64,000 nt of DNA from Kitasatospora terrestris (GCF_039542905.1 NZ_BAABIS010000001.1:682001-746000), one strand, 5' to 3'; shown: positions 16,614 through 24,545, counted from the stretch's first letter. Numbers and translations: made by a program. The notes: generated by a model not told the origin, from the letters alone.

Positions 16614-16760
16614 TCAGCCGCTGTTCGGGGCCTGCCGGGGTGCGCGCAGGAGGCAGCCGAGGGCGGCGGCGAGCACGATGACGGTGACGACGGCCAGGGA
16701 GGCGGACAGGCCGCTGAGGAAGGCGTCCTCGCCGGCCTGGGTGAGAGCCTGGCCCTGGGG
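16614..16760 (-). pseudogene. C-terminal remnant of an MFS (DHA2-like) transporter
   Basis: The minus strand ends with ALTQAGEDAFLSGLSASLAV, then VTVIVLAAALGCLLRAPRQA and a stop. This looks like the last loop, last membrane helix and tail of a 14-helix drug-efflux permease. Nothing upstream in this frame continues the transporter; instead the stop of a different membrane protein lies at 16778. Small fragment, so moderate certainty. Confidence 0.45.
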
Positions 16761-16777
16761 CCCGCCTGGTGGGCGGC

Positions 16778-17467
16778 CTACAGGCCGGCGGCCTGCGGCC
16801 TGGTGCGCCGGGCGAGGACGGGCACGGCCGCCAGGAGCGCCGTCGCCACAGCGAGCAGAGTGATCCCCTGCCTGAGGTCCTCGCGGTCCATGTCCGGCAC
16901 ACCCGGAGGCACCCACCCGGCCGGATCCACCAGGACGTCGAGTGTCCGGCCGACATCCGACCGGCCGTGGCAGCCCGAGCTTCCGTCGAGGAAGGCGTGC
17001 GGCAGGGGCAGCCCGTCCGTCCGGCGCAGATCGCACGTCCAGCTGACCCGGTCGTTCTTGCCCTTCGAGCTGTGGGCGGCGGTCACCACGACAGGGGTGT
17101 GCACTCCGCTCAGGACCAGCACCTCGGACTGGATCGCCGGACCGACCCCGATCAGGAGTGCCATCCCCGGCAGGGCCATCAGAAGGACCGGCCATGTGCT
17201 TGTCCGAGGCAGGAGCGCCAGTGCACCGCCGAGGCAGAACACCAGGACCCCCGCGATCAGGCTCACCACGGTGTAGTCCGGATTGCTCCCGAGTGCCCCC
17301 AGGCCGATCAGCGCGAGCGGGGTGACGACGGCACTGGTGACGCCGAGGCGTCTGACCCGCGGGGGCGGCGTGCGGGTGGCGGCTCGCTTTTCGCCGTCCC
17401 CCGCCCCTGCGGCTTCCCGGCCGTCCGACTGCACGGGAGCCGGTCCACCAGCAGATGTGTTGCCCAT
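16778..17467 (-). CDS. DUF3592-like membrane protein
   Basis: 229 residues with three N-terminal helices (VTSAVVTPLALIGLGALG; VVSLIAGVLVFCLGGALALL; WPVLLMALPGMALLIGVG), an extracytoplasmic domain with VSWTCDLRRTDGLPLP and DVLVDPAGWVPPG, and a last helix (LLAVATALLAAVPVLA). This resembles DUF3592 proteins, whose beta domain follows a membrane anchor; function unknown. The ATG gives MGNTSAGG. The C-terminus ends RRTRPQAAGL beside the MFS remnant. Confidence 0.7.
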   Translation of the reverse strand: MGNTSAGGPAPVQSDGREAAGAGDGEKRAATRTPPPRVRRLGVTSAVVTPLALIGLGALGSNPDYTVVSLIAGVLVFCLGGALALLPRTSTWPVLLMALPGMALLIGVGPAIQSEVLVLSGVHTPVVVTAAHSSKGKNDRVSWTCDLRRTDGLPLPHAFLDGSSGCHGRSDVGRTLDVLVDPAGWVPPGVPDMDREDLRQGITLLAVATALLAAVPVLARRTRPQAAGL

Positions 17468-17891
17468 TCCCACTCCCTGTCGACGATCGGGACAGTCTGG
17501 CGGACACCCGCGCCCCGACCTCGGGCGGGGTATCAGGTGGCCGCGCGCAGGACCCGGGACAGGCCGAGGGCCGCCGTCCTTCCGGCCGGAGCGCAGTCGG
17601 GCACCGGCGACACCGTCCTCCTCACCACCCGCAGCGCGTCGGGGGCCGCCTCCACCCCCGCGCCGCCGCCCCCGCCCCGTCGGGCGGCGCAGGCTCCAGC
17701 GCCGGCAGCAGCCCGGGCACCTCGGTGTCGCCCCGCCCCCGCCGGACCAGTGCCGCCCACGCGCCCGCCGCTCCCCCGGCCGACGACAACCGGGCCATCC
17801 GTACGGGTGAGAGACCGTGTCACAGACCGGCGTTGCACGCGTCGGGCGGGGAGACTGGCCGCACCAATCGGACGCACACCGAAGGATCGTG
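17468..17891. other. 424-bp gap, no convincing gene
   Basis: Very GC-rich. Frames on both strands are Pro/Ala/Arg-rich and lack domains. A minus-strand frame around 17533-17640 (RVVRRTVSPVPDCAPAGRTA) might be a fragment of a lost gene, but nothing identifies it. The last ~15 bases hold the GAAGGATC ribosome binding site of the cyclophilin gene. Confidence 0.45.
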
Positions 17892-18416
17892 ATGGCGGAG
17901 GAACTGTACGCGACGCTGAAGACCAATCGGGGTGACATCGCGGTCCGGCTGCTGCCGAACCACGCCCCGAAGACCGTCAAGAACTTCGTGGAACTCGCCA
18001 CGGGCGAGCGGCAGTGGATCGACCCGAACACCGGACAGCCCAGCAACGAGCCGCTGTACGACGGCACGGTCTTCCACCGGGTCATCTCGGGCTTCATGAT
18101 CCAGGGCGGCGACCCCCTGGGCAACGGCACCGGCGGGCCCGGCTACAAGTTCGCCGACGAGTTCCACCCGGACCTGGCGTTCACCAAGCCCTACCTGCTG
18201 GCCATGGCGAACTCCGGGCCGGGCACCAACGGCTCCCAGTTCTTCATCACGGTCGGGCCGACCACCTGGCTCACCGGCAAGCACACCATCTTCGGCGAAG
18301 TCGTCGACGAGGCCAGCCAGCGGGTCGTCGACACCATCGTCGATGTGGAGACCGGCCGCAACGACCGGCCGCTGGAGGACGTGGTGATCGAGAAGGTCGT
18401 CATCGAGACCCGCTGA
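17892..18416 (+). CDS. ppiA: cyclophilin-type peptidyl-prolyl cis-trans isomerase
   Basis: 174 residues, cytoplasmic. Family residues are present: catalytic Arg in [20 protein letters not shown], then NGSQFFIT and [14 protein letters not shown]. It catalyses proline isomerisation during protein folding. The insertion after [11 protein letters not shown] ([14 protein letters not shown]) is typical of the streptomycete PpiA form. GAAGG ribosome binding site 6 nt before the ATG. Single gene facing a hypothetical on the other strand. Confidence 0.95.
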   Translation: MAEELYATLKTNRGDIAVRLLPNHAPKTVKNFVELATGERQWIDPNTGQPSNEPLYDGTVFHRVISGFMIQGGDPLGNGTGGPGYKFADEFHPDLAFTKPYLLAMANSGPGTNGSQFFITVGPTTWLTGKHTIFGEVVDEASQRVVDTIVDVETGRNDRPLEDVVIEKVVIETR

Positions 18417-18470
18417 TCGCCGGACCCGGCACGGCGCCCGGCCTCTGGTCCTGCGCCGTGCCGGGGGGCG

Positions 18471-19061
18471 CTACTGCCGGCGGACAGGCAGTCCGTCCGC
18501 GCCGCGGACCTCGATGCGCAGGCCGAACTCGTCGCGCAGCGCCGCCGCCTGGCCGGGGGTGGCCAGCAGGTAGTAGTCGTCGGCACAGGCGCCGTCGCCG
18601 GGGACGCAGTGGAAGACCCGCGGGTCGCCGCCGCCCGGGAGGAGGTCCGAGATGCCCTCGTGGACGGCCCCCAGGTCGAGGTAGTCGTCGGACTCCTGCT
18701 CGATCTGCCAGGACTTGGCCTCGCCGTTGACCTTGAAGTCGAGGTCCCGCAGCGAGCCGATCTCGCCGACCAGTGCCACGTCCGTGACGGCGACCGCGCC
18801 GCCGATGATCCGCTCCGCGTCCTCGAGGATGCCGGCGTAGGCGCCCTCGGCGAAGTCGACGTCCTCGCCGTGGACCTGCAGGGCCACGCCGCAGTCCTCG
18901 AACACCGCGGCCAGTTCGTCGGTGCGCCGCTCCGGGCGGGGCTCGCTCCAGTCGGCGGTGTACGCGCACACCTCCTCCGCCTTCCGGCGGGTGATCATGC
19001 CGAGCTCGTGCAGCCGGGCAGCCAGGCGCTGGTAGGTGTTCATCCCCGTGTTCTCGATCAT
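18471..19061 (-). CDS. hypothetical protein (196 aa)
   Basis: An acidic cytoplasmic protein beginning NTYQRLAARLHELGMITRRK with a helical N-terminus, then alternating beta/alpha stretches such as LRDLDFKVNGEAKSWQIEQ and LDLGAVHEGISDLLPGGG. I do not recognise a family; it resembles phage-abortive or SMI1/YwqG-type small acidic proteins only in composition. The start may instead be the second Met (19043). No operon partners. Confidence 0.68.
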   Translation of the reverse strand: MIENTGMNTYQRLAARLHELGMITRRKAEEVCAYTADWSEPRPERRTDELAAVFEDCGVALQVHGEDVDFAEGAYAGILEDAERIIGGAVAVTDVALVGEIGSLRDLDFKVNGEAKSWQIEQESDDYLDLGAVHEGISDLLPGGGDPRVFHCVPGDGACADDYYLLATPGQAAALRDEFGLRIEVRGADGLPVRRQ

Positions 19062-19202
19062 GCAGCGGATTCTGACATGCCGTCACGACAGCGGGGCAGC
19101 GGGGCAGTGGTCGAGCCGAACACCCGAACCAGTCAGTCCGTTGATCTACGCTCCGTCAGGAAGCCTGTTTTGCCCCTGTGCTCGACCCGAGGGGAGACAA
19201 GG

Positions 19203-19613
19203 ATGAGTGCGGAGATCGTCCGGTTGGTGGAGCAGGCCGGTCCGTACCCGACCGCTGCGGTACGGGCCTACGGCGGGGCCGTCCTGGCCCGGGCGGGGAA
19301 TTCCGCCGCGGACGCCACGTCCGACCTCGGCCGCCGCGTCCTCCAAGCCGTCGCGCGCCGGCGCTCCGACCCCAAGCAGGCCTCGCTGGCGGCAGCGGTC
19401 CAGGACGTCGCGGAGGACCCCGACACCCTGGCCGCCCGCAACAACCTCGCGCTCGCCCACCAGACGGCGGGCGAACCGGACCGCGCCGTCCCCCTGTTCG
19501 AGGCCGCCCTCCGCCAGTGCCTGCGGATCCTCGGCGACACCCACCCGACCACGCTGGCCGTCCGGTCCGACCTGGCCGTCGCCCGCGACGCGGCGGGCGG
19601 CCCGGACCGGTGA
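19203..19613 (+). CDS. small tetratricopeptide-repeat protein
   Basis: 136 residues. The C-terminal half contains one clear TPR unit and part of another: NNLALAHQTAGEPDRAVPLF then LRQCLRILGDTHPTTLAVRS, close to the kinesin-light-chain/NPHP-type TPRs found in streptomycete STAND and FxSxx-COOH systems. The N-terminal part is helical (AAVRAYGGAVLARAGNSAAD) and may bind a partner. It looks like a fragment-size relative, complete with a GGGGAG ribosome binding site and a stop. Role unknown. Confidence 0.7.
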   Translation: MSAEIVRLVEQAGPYPTAAVRAYGGAVLARAGNSAADATSDLGRRVLQAVARRRSDPKQASLAAAVQDVAEDPDTLAARNNLALAHQTAGEPDRAVPLFEAALRQCLRILGDTHPTTLAVRSDLAVARDAAGGPDR

Positions 19614-19695
19614 AGCCCGGCGCCCCGACGCTGGACCGGGTGGTCGGCCCGGCTGCCGGGTCGGCCACCGGGCAGACGCACCGCGGACCCGGGCC

Positions 19696-20919
19696 CTACC
19701 AGGCCACCGGCAGCTCGTGCACCCCGTACACGACCATGTCGGTCCGGTAGCGGATCGACTCGTACGGCACGGCGAGCCGCAGCTCGGGCAGCCGCCGGAA
19801 GAGGGTCTGCAGGGCGATCTGCAACTCGGCGCGGGCGAGCGGCTGGCCGAGGCACTGGTGGACACCGAAGCCGAAGGCGAAGTGGCGGCGGGCGTCGCGG
19901 CCGATGTCGAGCCGGTCGCCGCCGGGGAACACCTCGGGGTCGCGGTTGGCCGTCGAGACCATGCAGAGCACCCCTTCGCCGGCCCGGACCGGGGTGCCGT
20001 CCAGGTCGACGTCCTCGACGGCGACGCGCGGCACGCCGAGGTGGACGATGCTCAGCCAGCGCAGCAGTTCCTCGACGGCGCCCTTGGCGATGCCGGGTTC
20101 GGCGCGCAGCCGGGCGGCCTGCTCGGGGTTGCGGAGCAGGGCGAGGGTGCCGAGGGCGGTCATGTTGGCGGTGGTCTCGTGGCCCGCGACCAGCAGCAGC
20201 AGGCCCATGGCGGCGGCCTCTTCGAGGGTGGTGTCGGGGCGGGCGGCGAGGCGCCCGAGCACGCTCTCGTCGGGGTGGCTGCGCTTGCGGCCGGTCAGCT
20301 CGCGCAGGTAGTCGGTCAGTTCGCGCTGGGCGACGCCGACGGCCTCGGCGGGGGCGGCGAGGTCGAGCAGCGAGGTGCTGCGGCTCTGGAAGAACGCGTG
20401 GTCCTCGTACGGGACGCCGAGCAGGTGGCAGATGACCAGCGACGGCACCGGCAGGGCGAAGGCGCTGACCAGGTCGGCGGGCGAGCCGTCGGCGGTCATC
20501 CGGTCGAGGGTGTCGTCGACGATCCGCTGGATCTCGGGGCGCATGGCCTCGATCCGTTTGACGATGAAGTCTCCGGTGAGCATCCGGCGTTGGCGGGCGT
20601 GTTCGGCGCCGTCGAGGCGCAGGAAGGTGGGGGTGGTCCGGGTGACCAGTTCGCGGCGGCCGGGCGAGAGGAACGGGAAGCCCGGGTGGCGGGCGTCGGC
20701 CGAGAAGCGCTCGTCGGCGAGGACGGCCCGGACCTGGGCGTGGCCGGTGACCAGCCACAGCGAGCTGCCGTCCCACAGTCCGGCGCGGGTGACGGGCGCG
20801 GTGTGCAGGGCCTGGTCGTAGGCGGGCGGGGGGTCGAAGGGGCAGCCGCCGTCACGCGCGGCGGGGACGGCCAGGTCGGCGGGGTCGCTCGGGACGGCAC
20901 GGTGTGCGGCGGTGGTCAT
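19696..20919 (-). CDS. cytochrome P450 (CYP105-like)
   Basis: 407 residues, soluble class I P450. The heme thiolate is C356 in FAFGFGVHQCLGQ, the I-helix oxygen-activation motif is AGHETT (245-250) and the K-helix ExxR is EELLR (283-287). It is a monooxygenase taking electrons from a ferredoxin, encoded just upstream (37-bp gap). Sequence style (VPSLVICHLLGVPYEDHAFF, TTLEEAAAMGLLLLVAGHETT) is that of the CYP105 group, known for broad xenobiotic oxidation; the actual substrate is unknown. All key residues are present. Confidence 0.95.
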   Translation of the reverse strand: MTTAAHRAVPSDPADLAVPAARDGGCPFDPPPAYDQALHTAPVTRAGLWDGSSLWLVTGHAQVRAVLADERFSADARHPGFPFLSPGRRELVTRTTPTFLRLDGAEHARQRRMLTGDFIVKRIEAMRPEIQRIVDDTLDRMTADGSPADLVSAFALPVPSLVICHLLGVPYEDHAFFQSRSTSLLDLAAPAEAVGVAQRELTDYLRELTGRKRSHPDESVLGRLAARPDTTLEEAAAMGLLLLVAGHETTANMTALGTLALLRNPEQAARLRAEPGIAKGAVEELLRWLSIVHLGVPRVAVEDVDLDGTPVRAGEGVLCMVSTANRDPEVFPGGDRLDIGRDARRHFAFGFGVHQCLGQPLARAELQIALQTLFRRLPELRLAVPYESIRYRTDMVVYGVHELPVAW

Positions 20920-20956
20920 TCCGGTCCTTCCGGTCCTGTCGCAGGGGGCTGCTTGG

Positions 20957-21154
20957 TCACACGTCGTGCACGGTGATGGCGTTGCCGGGGCACAGGGCTG
21001 CGGCGAGCCGGACGGAGGCGTGCTGCTCCGGCGTCGGGCTGGGCAGGAGCAGGCGGACCAGGCCGTCGTCGTCGGACTGGTCGAAGACCTCGGGCGCGGT
21101 CAGGACGCACTGTCCCGAGCCGCAGCAGCGGTCCTGGTCGACGGTCACCTTCAT
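20957..21154 (-). CDS. ferredoxin (3Fe-4S type), P450 partner
   Basis: 65 residues. Three cluster cysteines are seen in CCGSGQC and CPGNAI, with the non-Cys spacing usual for actinobacterial [3Fe-4S]/[4Fe-4S] P450 ferredoxins; MKVTVDQDRC is a standard start. It should shuttle electrons from a reductase (not in this window) to the P450 encoded directly downstream in the same operon. The start has a GGAGGTGC site. Confidence 0.93.
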   Translation of the reverse strand: MKVTVDQDRCCGSGQCVLTAPEVFDQSDDDGLVRLLLPSPTPEQHASVRLAAALCPGNAITVHDV

Positions 21155-21239
21155 CGAGCACCTCCGGCGGGGGCGGACACGGTCGGCTGGGGTCGGGAGC
21201 ACCCGCCGCTGGGGCGCGGGCACTCGGCCGACGTCGAAA

Positions 21240-21258
21240 CGGTTGCCTGAGTCAACCG
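21240..21258. promoter_or_regulatory. 19-bp near-perfect palindrome upstream of the ferredoxin-P450 operon
   Basis: CGGTTGCCT-G-AGTCAACCG: arms match at 8 of 9 positions, with TTGACT on the minus strand that could double as a -35. It lies 86 bp upstream of the ferredoxin start. The form (19 bp, GGTTGAC arms) is typical for TetR-type operators. No TetR gene is adjacent; the one at 37715 has a different palindrome. Binding protein unknown. Confidence 0.5.
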
Positions 21259-21639
21259 ATAGCACGCCAACCAACGCCCTGCGTACCCACGCGGCCGACT
21301 CACCCACCACCTGGCGTCAGGTGTCCGGATCCGCGCACCCACTTTCGGCCGTCCCCGGACCGACCGCCCCGCCGGCTCCCGCTGCCGGGACCGCTCCGGG
21401 CAGCGGTGCGGCATTCCCGCGCGGGAGAGTCCCCTGGTCAGAGGCAAGGACGACGATCCGAACACGCTCACGCCCGGTCAGCCGGCCCGCCCACCGGGGC
21501 ACCGCGCCCCTGCGGCCGGGCGGTCCTGCCGGCTTCCGCAGGGATGGATCCGGCCACCGGGCGCCGGTTCCACCGCACCGGGCGGATCACCCGCGCCCAC
21601 CCGAGGCGGCCGCCGCGGCAGTCGTCCGCGACCCGGCGG
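21259..21639. other. gap of about 380 bp upstream of the P450 operon, no gene seen
   Basis: No frame shows a domain or protein-like composition. It separates the ferredoxin operon promoter region from the 3' end of the gene ending at 21640. Nothing further recognised. Confidence 0.45.
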
Positions 21640-22608
21640 TCAGAGGCGCGTCCAGGTGAGGTGGGGATGCGCGGGATCGTCCGAGCAGACGAAGATCTGG
21701 ACCGCCGACCCCTCGCAGACGCCGAACCCGGTCGGCGCGTTCAGCCGCACCCGGCCCGGCCGGTCCTCGACGGGCTGCCAGGTCGGGTTCTCCGGATCCC
21801 ACTCGCCGTACGTCGCGGCCAGCAGCAGGGTCAGGGCCGCCCCGCACGCGCACCGGGTCGGCGGCGGGCCCGCCTCGTGGTCGTGCGGGAAGCCACCCGC
21901 CTTCCAGCCGGGGGCCACCCCGAGCGCGGCCCGGTACCGTTCCGCCTCCCCTCCGGTCAGGCGTCCGGAGACCGCCTTCGGCAGCGCCGGGAGATCGGGG
22001 TACTCGATGACCTGCTCGGGGTGCAGGACGCACGGCCCGGCGAACGCCGATCCCGGCCCGGCGACCTCCGGCCGGGGTGCCGGCGCGAGGACGTCACCGA
22101 CCTCCCCGCTGCGCCGCCAGTACAGCCGGGGCTCCAGCTCCAGTCGGTTCGGCCCGTGGAGGTAGAACGGGCACCAGAGCACCTGGAGCAGGTCGCAGCC
22201 GTCGGGCCCGGGCGCCAGGTCGGGCACGTCCCGGCGGTACAACTGGGCGACCGCCAGCAGCGGGAGGGGGTCGGTGTCGGCGAGGTCGGGGCGGTGCAGC
22301 GCCCGCGGCACCGGGTGGAACGGGATCAGCCGGCCCTCGGGCGAGATGCGCACCCGGCGCGGACCGTACAGCTCGGCGTGCCGCTGCTCGACGTCGCGCA
22401 GGAGGTAGCCCTCACCCCGCGGGTGCGGTTCGGTGCACGTGGGCCACGGCTCGTCCTGCGGCCACAGCAGCGGCCCGCCGATCGAACTGTCCCCGACGCC
22501 GGGCGCACCGTGACGCGGGTGCAGCCGGGTGGTGGTACGGCCGTGGCCGACCAGCTCCGGCAGGACCGTGACCGGGTCCTGCGGACGCGGTGGCGTCGTA
22601 CGGCTCAT
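21640..22608 (-). CDS. hypothetical protein, possibly YwqG/DUF1963-like
   Basis: 322 residues, cytoplasmic. The beginning has SSIGGPLLWPQDEPWPTC, like the start of YwqG-type proteins; the middle has LLAVAQLYRRDVPDL and LQVLWCPFYLHGP; the end has TRCACGAALTLLLAATYGEW and VQIFVCSDDPAHPHLTWTRL. In other YwqG-like proteins this pattern of WPxC and quantified beta sandwich is linked to toxin immunity, but that role is not shown here. The ATG starting MSRTTPP is chosen because upstream sequence is Arg/Gly-rich noise. Confidence 0.72.
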   Translation of the reverse strand: MSRTTPPRPQDPVTVLPELVGHGRTTTRLHPRHGAPGVGDSSIGGPLLWPQDEPWPTCTEPHPRGEGYLLRDVEQRHAELYGPRRVRISPEGRLIPFHPVPRALHRPDLADTDPLPLLAVAQLYRRDVPDLAPGPDGCDLLQVLWCPFYLHGPNRLELEPRLYWRRSGEVGDVLAPAPRPEVAGPGSAFAGPCVLHPEQVIEYPDLPALPKAVSGRLTGGEAERYRAALGVAPGWKAGGFPHDHEAGPPPTRCACGAALTLLLAATYGEWDPENPTWQPVEDRPGRVRLNAPTGFGVCEGSAVQIFVCSDDPAHPHLTWTRL

Positions 22609-22943
22609 CCCGGTCTCCCCCTCCGGCCGGCAGCGCTCCACTGCAACGGGGCGGCGTCGACGGATCCGGCCCGGCCCCGGCCGGCCGCCGGGCGGTGCCG
22701 CGACCGCCGTCGCGCCGTTGGCGCCGAGCAGGCCGGGACGCCCGCACGGCGCGTGGGGGCTGCGGCGGGCGTCCCGGAGTTCGGATGGATGGACTCCGAT
22801 GCGCCCGGCCCCGTCTTCCCCGGCCTGGGGCTGCGGGCCGGTCGCGCCAGTGACGATGCCGCCTCGCGCGACGGTCGTCAAGGAGAACGGCAGAACAGCC
22901 TGAAACTTTCAGCAATTTTACACATCATGCTCCCGACAAGTCC
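22609..22943. other. 335-bp gap with an AT-rich regulatory-looking segment
   Basis: Most is GC-rich noise. Bases 22888-22930 are unusually AT-rich and contain the 13-bp palindrome listed next, followed by CAATTTTACACATCAT. It looks like a promoter region, but no gene starts nearby in the right orientation apart from the gene beginning at 22608 some 280 bp away. Confidence 0.4.
22900..22912. promoter_or_regulatory. palindrome CTGAAACTTTCAG, LacI-type operator candidate
   Basis: Perfect 6-1-6 dyad of the GAAAnTTTC kind used by LacI-family sugar regulators in streptomycetes (family knowledge). Twelve bases, AGCCTGAAACTT (22897-22908), recur in inverse orientation in the alpha-amylase promoter region (26550-26561). 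No sugar gene is adjacent, so it may be an orphan site or chance. Confidence 0.4.
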
Positions 22944-23441
22944 TCAACTGCCGGACCGGGACCGGAGATAGCCGGGCAGATGGCCGTCGCAGCAGGCCCA
23001 CTGCGCACCGCGCGCGTCCACGACGGCGTACTTGGGCTTCTCCCCGCACGGGTTGAGCCTGTCACCGCCCCAGGTGCACCGCAGCCTGCTCTCCTTGCCG
23101 GAGATGCCCGCGCGGTGGTGGTCGTCGAGGTCGGCCGCGGCGGGCCACCGCCCGGTCAGCCGACCGACCCTGCGGACCTCGCCGGCCCCGAAGGCATCGC
23201 CCACCCCGGCGGGCGTGAGGCCGGCGGCCTCGCCGAGGGCCTGCGGGGTGCGCGGGCGCGGGGTGGCGAAGATCCGGCCGTACGCCAGCAGCAGCCGGAC
23301 CCGCTCGTCGGCGGCCCCGTGGACCGCGGCGAGGTCCCCGAGCGCGGCGAGGAGCGGGTCCCGGCCCGCCGTCCCGGCCCCCTCGGGCGGCAGCGGCGAG
23401 CAGATGGCGCGGAGGTCGTCCAGCAGTTCCTGCGAAGTCAT
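22944..23441 (-). CDS. hypothetical protein (165 aa)
   Basis: A soluble protein: helical N-terminal part (TSQELLDDLRAICSPL; VRLLLAYGRIFATPRPRTPQ, LGEAAGLTPAGVGDAFG looks like an HTH-style helix pair) and a C-terminal part with LRCTWGGDRLNPCGEKPKYA and WACCDGHL, whose cysteines may bind zinc. I do not recognise a family. It could be a small DNA-binding protein. Monocistronic. Confidence 0.65.
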   Translation of the reverse strand: MTSQELLDDLRAICSPLPPEGAGTAGRDPLLAALGDLAAVHGAADERVRLLLAYGRIFATPRPRTPQALGEAAGLTPAGVGDAFGAGEVRRVGRLTGRWPAAADLDDHHRAGISGKESRLRCTWGGDRLNPCGEKPKYAVVDARGAQWACCDGHLPGYLRSRSGS

Positions 23442-23481
23442 GGCTGGAAGCCTGCAGATGATTCCGCGTCAGGACAAGGGC

Positions 23482-23937
23482 TCAGCCGCGACTCGGCGCC
23501 CCCGCGGTCTCCGACACGGTGGCGGCCTCGATCCCGGCGAGGATCTCCGCGCGGCGCTGCGGCCCGGAGGCGCGGCGGACGATCCGGCCGTCGCGGTCGA
23601 GCACCAGGACGGTCGGCGAGCGCAGGAGCCCCAGGCGGGCGACCAGGTCGGGCCGCGCCTCGGCGTCGACCTCCACGTGGGTGACGCCCGCCGTCGTCGC
23701 CGCGAGGCCGCCGAGGAGCCGGCGCGCCGCGTCGCAGGAGGAGCAGTAGGTGGTGGAGAACTGCACCAGCGTCGCCCGTTCGCCGACCCGCTGCCCCAGC
23801 TCGGCCGAGGTCAGGCGCAGCCCCGCGTCGGCGCTCCGCACCCGCAGCCGGCCGTCGCGCGCCGTGCGGACCGCGCCGAAGACGGCCGCCGCGACGAGGA
23901 CGGCCGCGCAGATCACCAGCCCGGTCGGGTCAACCAC
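23482..23937 (-). CDS. membrane-tethered thioredoxin-like protein
   Basis: 151 residues: one N-terminal helix (GLVICAAVLVAAAVFGAVRT) and a thioredoxin fold with the redox site YCSSC in LVQFSTTYCSSCDAARRLLG and cis-Pro region LLRSPTVLVLDRDG. It probably reduces or relays disulfides or sulfane sulfur at the membrane. It overlaps the DUF4395 gene by 8 nt; this pair, often with a rhodanese, is linked to thiosulfate/cysteine metabolism in actinobacteria (family context). No rhodanese gene is here. Confidence 0.87.
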   Translation of the reverse strand: MVDPTGLVICAAVLVAAAVFGAVRTARDGRLRVRSADAGLRLTSAELGQRVGERATLVQFSTTYCSSCDAARRLLGGLAATTAGVTHVEVDAEARPDLVARLGLLRSPTVLVLDRDGRIVRRASGPQRRAEILAGIEAATVSETAGAPSRG

Positions 23938-24388
23938 GGGCCGGCTCCGCCCCGCGCAGCCGGGTCGCGAGCAGGTAGACCTCGCAGCCCAGGCAGTAGC
24001 CGAACGCCGCGTTGAGGAAGGCCGCGGCGAGCGCGGCGCCGGTGGCGGCGAGGCCGAGCCAGGCCGGTCCGACCAGGTAGCCGACCGTGCCGAGCAGGCC
24101 GAACGCGAGGCCGACGGCCTGCGCGAAGCGCGGCGGGCGCTCGTCCTCCAGCTCGGCGGGCGGGCCGAGGCGCGGCCGGACGAGGGTGCGGAAGAGCACG
24201 CCGTACGGGGAGCGGCGCAGGCCGAGGAGGGCGCCGGTCGCGAAGACGGCGGTCTGGGCGGCGAGCAGCCAGCCGCTGCCGGTGACCAGGGTCGCGGCCA
24301 GGACGACGGTGGTGAGGGTGGCGGCGAAGCGCGGTCCGCGGGGGTCGATCAGGGCAGCGGAAGGGGCGCCGACGGGGGCGTGGGACAT
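23930..24388 (-). CDS. DUF4395 integral membrane protein
   Basis: 152 residues with four membrane segments: RFAATLTTVVLAATLVTGSG, WLLAAQTAVFATGALLGLRR, AVGLAFGLLGTVGYLVGPAW and LAATGAALAAAFLNAAFGYC. The end FGYCLGCEVYLLATRL is the DUF4395 signature with a CxxC facing the membrane; these cysteines may handle persulfide sulfur (inference from its thioredoxin and rhodanese partners elsewhere). The ATG at 24388 gives MSHAPVG. It follows the leader peptide by 41 nt. Confidence 0.88.
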   Translation of the reverse strand: MSHAPVGAPSAALIDPRGPRFAATLTTVVLAATLVTGSGWLLAAQTAVFATGALLGLRRSPYGVLFRTLVRPRLGPPAELEDERPPRFAQAVGLAFGLLGTVGYLVGPAWLGLAATGAALAAAFLNAAFGYCLGCEVYLLATRLRGAEPARG

Positions 24389-24429
24389 GGGGGCTCCGGG
24401 GAGAAGGGCAGGACGGGGTCGCGGCGTGG

Positions 24430-24510
24430 TCAGGGACGACGACACGCCGCGGACCACACCCGACCGAAGTCGATGTGGGCCCTCGTCACCAGCAGCAGCC
24501 CGGAGCGCAT
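24430..24510 (-). CDS. leaderless leader peptide (26 aa) of the DUF4395-thioredoxin operon
   Basis: The peptide contains TRAHIDFGRVWSAAC followed by RRP, matching the short streptomycete leader peptides (LLLTRRRHIDLxRVASAxC) that precede sulfur-assimilation genes. Its ATG is 6 nt after a TGCAAT -10 box, so the mRNA has no 5' leader. Family knowledge: related actinobacterial short ORFs sense cysteine supply through their Cys codons. Here there is a single Cys codon followed by two CGT Arg codons. The stop is 41 nt before the DUF4395 ATG, room for an attenuator fold. Confidence 0.8.
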   Translation of the reverse strand: MRSGLLLVTRAHIDFGRVWSAACRRP

Positions 24511-24516
24511 CCGGCC

Positions 24517-24545
24517 ATTGCAGCAGGGCCGCCGCCCGCCGTCAA
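24517..24545 (-). promoter_or_regulatory. promoter of the leader peptide-DUF4395-thioredoxin operon
   Basis: Minus strand TTGACG (24540-24545), 17-nt spacer, TGCAAT (24517-24522). This is a near-ideal housekeeping sigma-factor promoter and places the transcript start at or next to the leader peptide ATG at 24510. Confidence 0.75.

Noticed and set aside
19696-21154. P450-ferredoxin pair as part of a biosynthetic cluster
   Set aside because: No polyketide, peptide, terpene or tailoring genes nearby; more likely a stand-alone oxidation unit.
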